A stretch of DNA of 64,000 bases from Bacillota bacterium (lineage in GTDB: Bacteria > Bacillota > Clostridia > Lachnospirales > Lachnospiraceae), in contig JAEZKU010000011.1 in assembly GCA_023436065.1 (NCBI GenBank), forward strand, positions 62,001-126,000, in the 5' to 3' direction. The position numbers and the translations under genes were made by a program. Of this stretch, positions 62,750 to 64,000 are shown piece by piece (the first letter of the stretch is position 1; the number at the start of each line of letters is the position of its first letter). The notes below the pieces were generated by a model, which was given only the letters and a program-made list of their open reading frames with translations, ran no database searches and had not been told where the DNA came from.

Positions 62750-64000
62750 ATGAACGCTATTCCCAGGTATATTATCAAACATAAGAAGCTGATCGTGACT
62801 GCTTTTATCCTATTGGCCATCGTAAGTACCCTGCTAATGACCCGGGTGTCAGTAAACTTTAAACTGGCTGATTATCTGCCCTCCGACGCCAATTCCACAG
62901 TGGCTCTTCATCTGTTAAAGCAGGAATTTACTTCTGCTATTCCAAATGCCAGGGTCATGATAAAAAACGTAACCCTTCAGGAGGCGATGGATTATAAGGA
63001 TATGCTGGCTGCCGCAGAGGGAGTGACTGAGGTAATGTGGCTGGATGACGTATACAATCTGCGAGAGCCCATCGAAATGGCAGATCCTACGCTCATTGAA
63101 GCGTATTACAAGAACAATAACGCACTCTTTTCCGTCACAATCCGGGAAGGCAGGGAACGGGAGGCTGCTGATGCAATCTATACAATCATAGGAGACGATA
63201 ATGCACTGGCCGGGGATGCGATAAATATTGCAACCTCTCAAAAGCTCGTCGTATCTGAAGTTATCAAGGCAACTGCTATACTGGTGCCCATTATTTTATT
63301 GATCTTAATCATCTCCACCGGTTCCTGGCTGGAGCCCATCCTCTTCATAGGTTCCATCGGCATATCGGTTCTGATCAATATGGGCAGCAATATCATATTC
63401 GGCGAGATTTCCTTCCTTACCCAATCCATCAGTCCCATACTGCAGCTTGCCGTATCCCTGGATTATGCTATCTTCTTACTGCACAGCTTTTCCGAATACA
63501 GAAAGGAGCTTCCGGTTCATGAAGCAATGCAGCGCGCAATGATCAGGGCATTTGCGGCGATTGCTGCCAGTGCCGCAACAACATTGTTTGGATTTATTGC
63601 TTTGCTGTTCATGCGTTTTCGTGTCGGTTCAGATTTGGGCATCAATCTGGTGAAGGGAATCCTTCTCAGCTTTATTTCCGTTATGGTTTTTCTCCCTTCG
63701 CTGACCCTATGCTGTTATAAACTAATCGACAATACCAGGCATAAGCCGTTGTTACCCGAATTTAAAACCTGTGGAAATTATCTGCTGAAGCTCAGAATTC
63801 CTGCCCTGCTCCTGATCGCAATACTAATCCTTCCCTGTTTTATGGCGCAACGAAGCAATGATTTTCTCTATGGCTTCGGAAACCTCTCACAGGTCGGCCG
63901 CAGCGGTGAGGATCAGGACATGATCAATGAGGAGTTCGGGCAACAAAATGCCATGGTTTTACTGGTCCCGAGGGGGGAACCCGCAAAGGAGGAGCTACTA
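62750..64000 (+). CDS. MMPL/RND-family transporter, 3' end cut by window edge
   Basis: 417 codons are visible with no stop. An N-terminal membrane segment (~12-30) and an extracellular loop (~35-165) come first. Four or more segments follow (~170-330), including the SSD-like SPILQLAVSLDYAIFLLHSFSEY core with a conserved Asp-Tyr. A second extracellular domain then begins. It is a proton-driven lipid or drug exporter candidate. TAGGAGG precedes the ATG by 5 nt. Confidence 0.9.
   Translation, partial: MNAIPRYIIKHKKLIVTAFILLAIVSTLLMTRVSVNFKLADYLPSDANSTVALHLLKQEFTSAIPNARVMIKNVTLQEAMDYKDMLAAAEGVTEVMWLDDVYNLREPIEMADPTLIEAYYKNNNALFSVTIREGREREAADAIYTIIGDDNALAGDAINIATSQKLVVSEVIKATAILVPIILLILIISTGSWLEPILFIGSIGISVLINMGSNIIFGEISFLTQSISPILQLAVSLDYAIFLLHSFSEYRKELPVHEAMQRAMIRAFAAIAASAATTLFGFIALLFMRFRVGSDLGINLVKGILLSFISVMVFLPSLTLCCYKLIDNTRHKPLLPEFKTCGNYLLKLRIPALLLIAILILPCFMAQRSNDFLYGFGNLSQVGRSGEDQDMINEEFGQQNAMVLLVPRGEPAKEELL

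Overview
The window is a gene-dense, low-GC Firmicutes chromosome segment. It most resembles an anaerobic, plant-polymer-degrading Lachnospiraceae species (Clostridium cluster XIVa). The pointers are pyruvate formate-lyase with its activase, a short archaeal-type AspRS next to gatCAB under a T-box, DapL-type lysine/peptidoglycan precursor synthesis, a GH51 arabinofuranosidase, ThrE split over two genes, and strong sigma-A promoters with AGGAGG-type ribosome sites. The species assignment is inference. No tRNA, rRNA, CRISPR array, prophage or insertion-sequence transposase gene was seen.

Layout. 1-6.3 kb: the 3' part of an ABC ATPase gene, a serpin lipoprotein, a histidine phosphatase and a large secreted Ig-like protein. 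6.4-9.6 kb: pflB-pflA, with a CRP/FNR-like dyad centred about 41.5 bp before the inferred start site. 9.9-16.1 kb: gltB-gltD (glutamate synthase), whose promoter is followed at once by an intrinsic terminator. 16.3-19.5 kb: an unknown zinc-ribbon protein, a FliK-like protein and a small PilZ protein. 19.7-24.8 kb: T-box-aspS-gatC-gatA-gatB, the indirect Asn-tRNA (and possibly Gln-tRNA) route. 24.9-26.7 kb: an AbrB/ABC-2 operon with a 17-bp inverted repeat over its promoter. 26.7-29.9 kb: an LtaS-like enzyme and an S66 peptidase-like protein. 30.0-33.0 kb: copA-copZ-csoR. 33.1-36.0 kb: a three-gene ABC importer. 36.2-38.9 kb: a serine hydrolase and a frameshifted PLP decarboxylase. 39.0-41.2 kb: dapF and dapL. 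41.6-44.9 kb: an alcohol dehydrogenase, glnA and an ANTAR RNA-binding regulator. 45-53.6 kb: YcgR-like PilZ protein, SPFH protein, abfA/AraC, ThrE pair, MFS and an HPr-like protein. 53.9-58.1 kb: a MarR-controlled heterodimeric ABC exporter. 58.2-59.5 kb: an LPKTA surface protein with a class D sortase. 59.5-64 kb: prfC, a small Ig-like secreted protein, TetR, and the start of an MMPL/RND protein.

How genes work together. Nitrogen assimilation is split over two loci: glnA plus its ANTAR partner near 42-43.7 kb, and gltBD near 10-16 kb. Both have a sigma-A promoter followed directly by an intrinsic terminator, the layout expected for ANTAR-type antitermination.

Most unusual feature. Five intergenic copies of a ~100-125-bp inverted-repeat element were found (3172, 17046, 41406, 48023, 53652; the first is degenerate). 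Each can be drawn as a cloverleaf: a closing stem, a small hairpin, a long variable hairpin with apex AAGC-NN-GCTT, and a second small hairpin. Stem sequences differ between copies while pairing is mostly kept. No gene inside any copy explains it. It is the best candidate here for an undescribed mobile or structured-RNA element.
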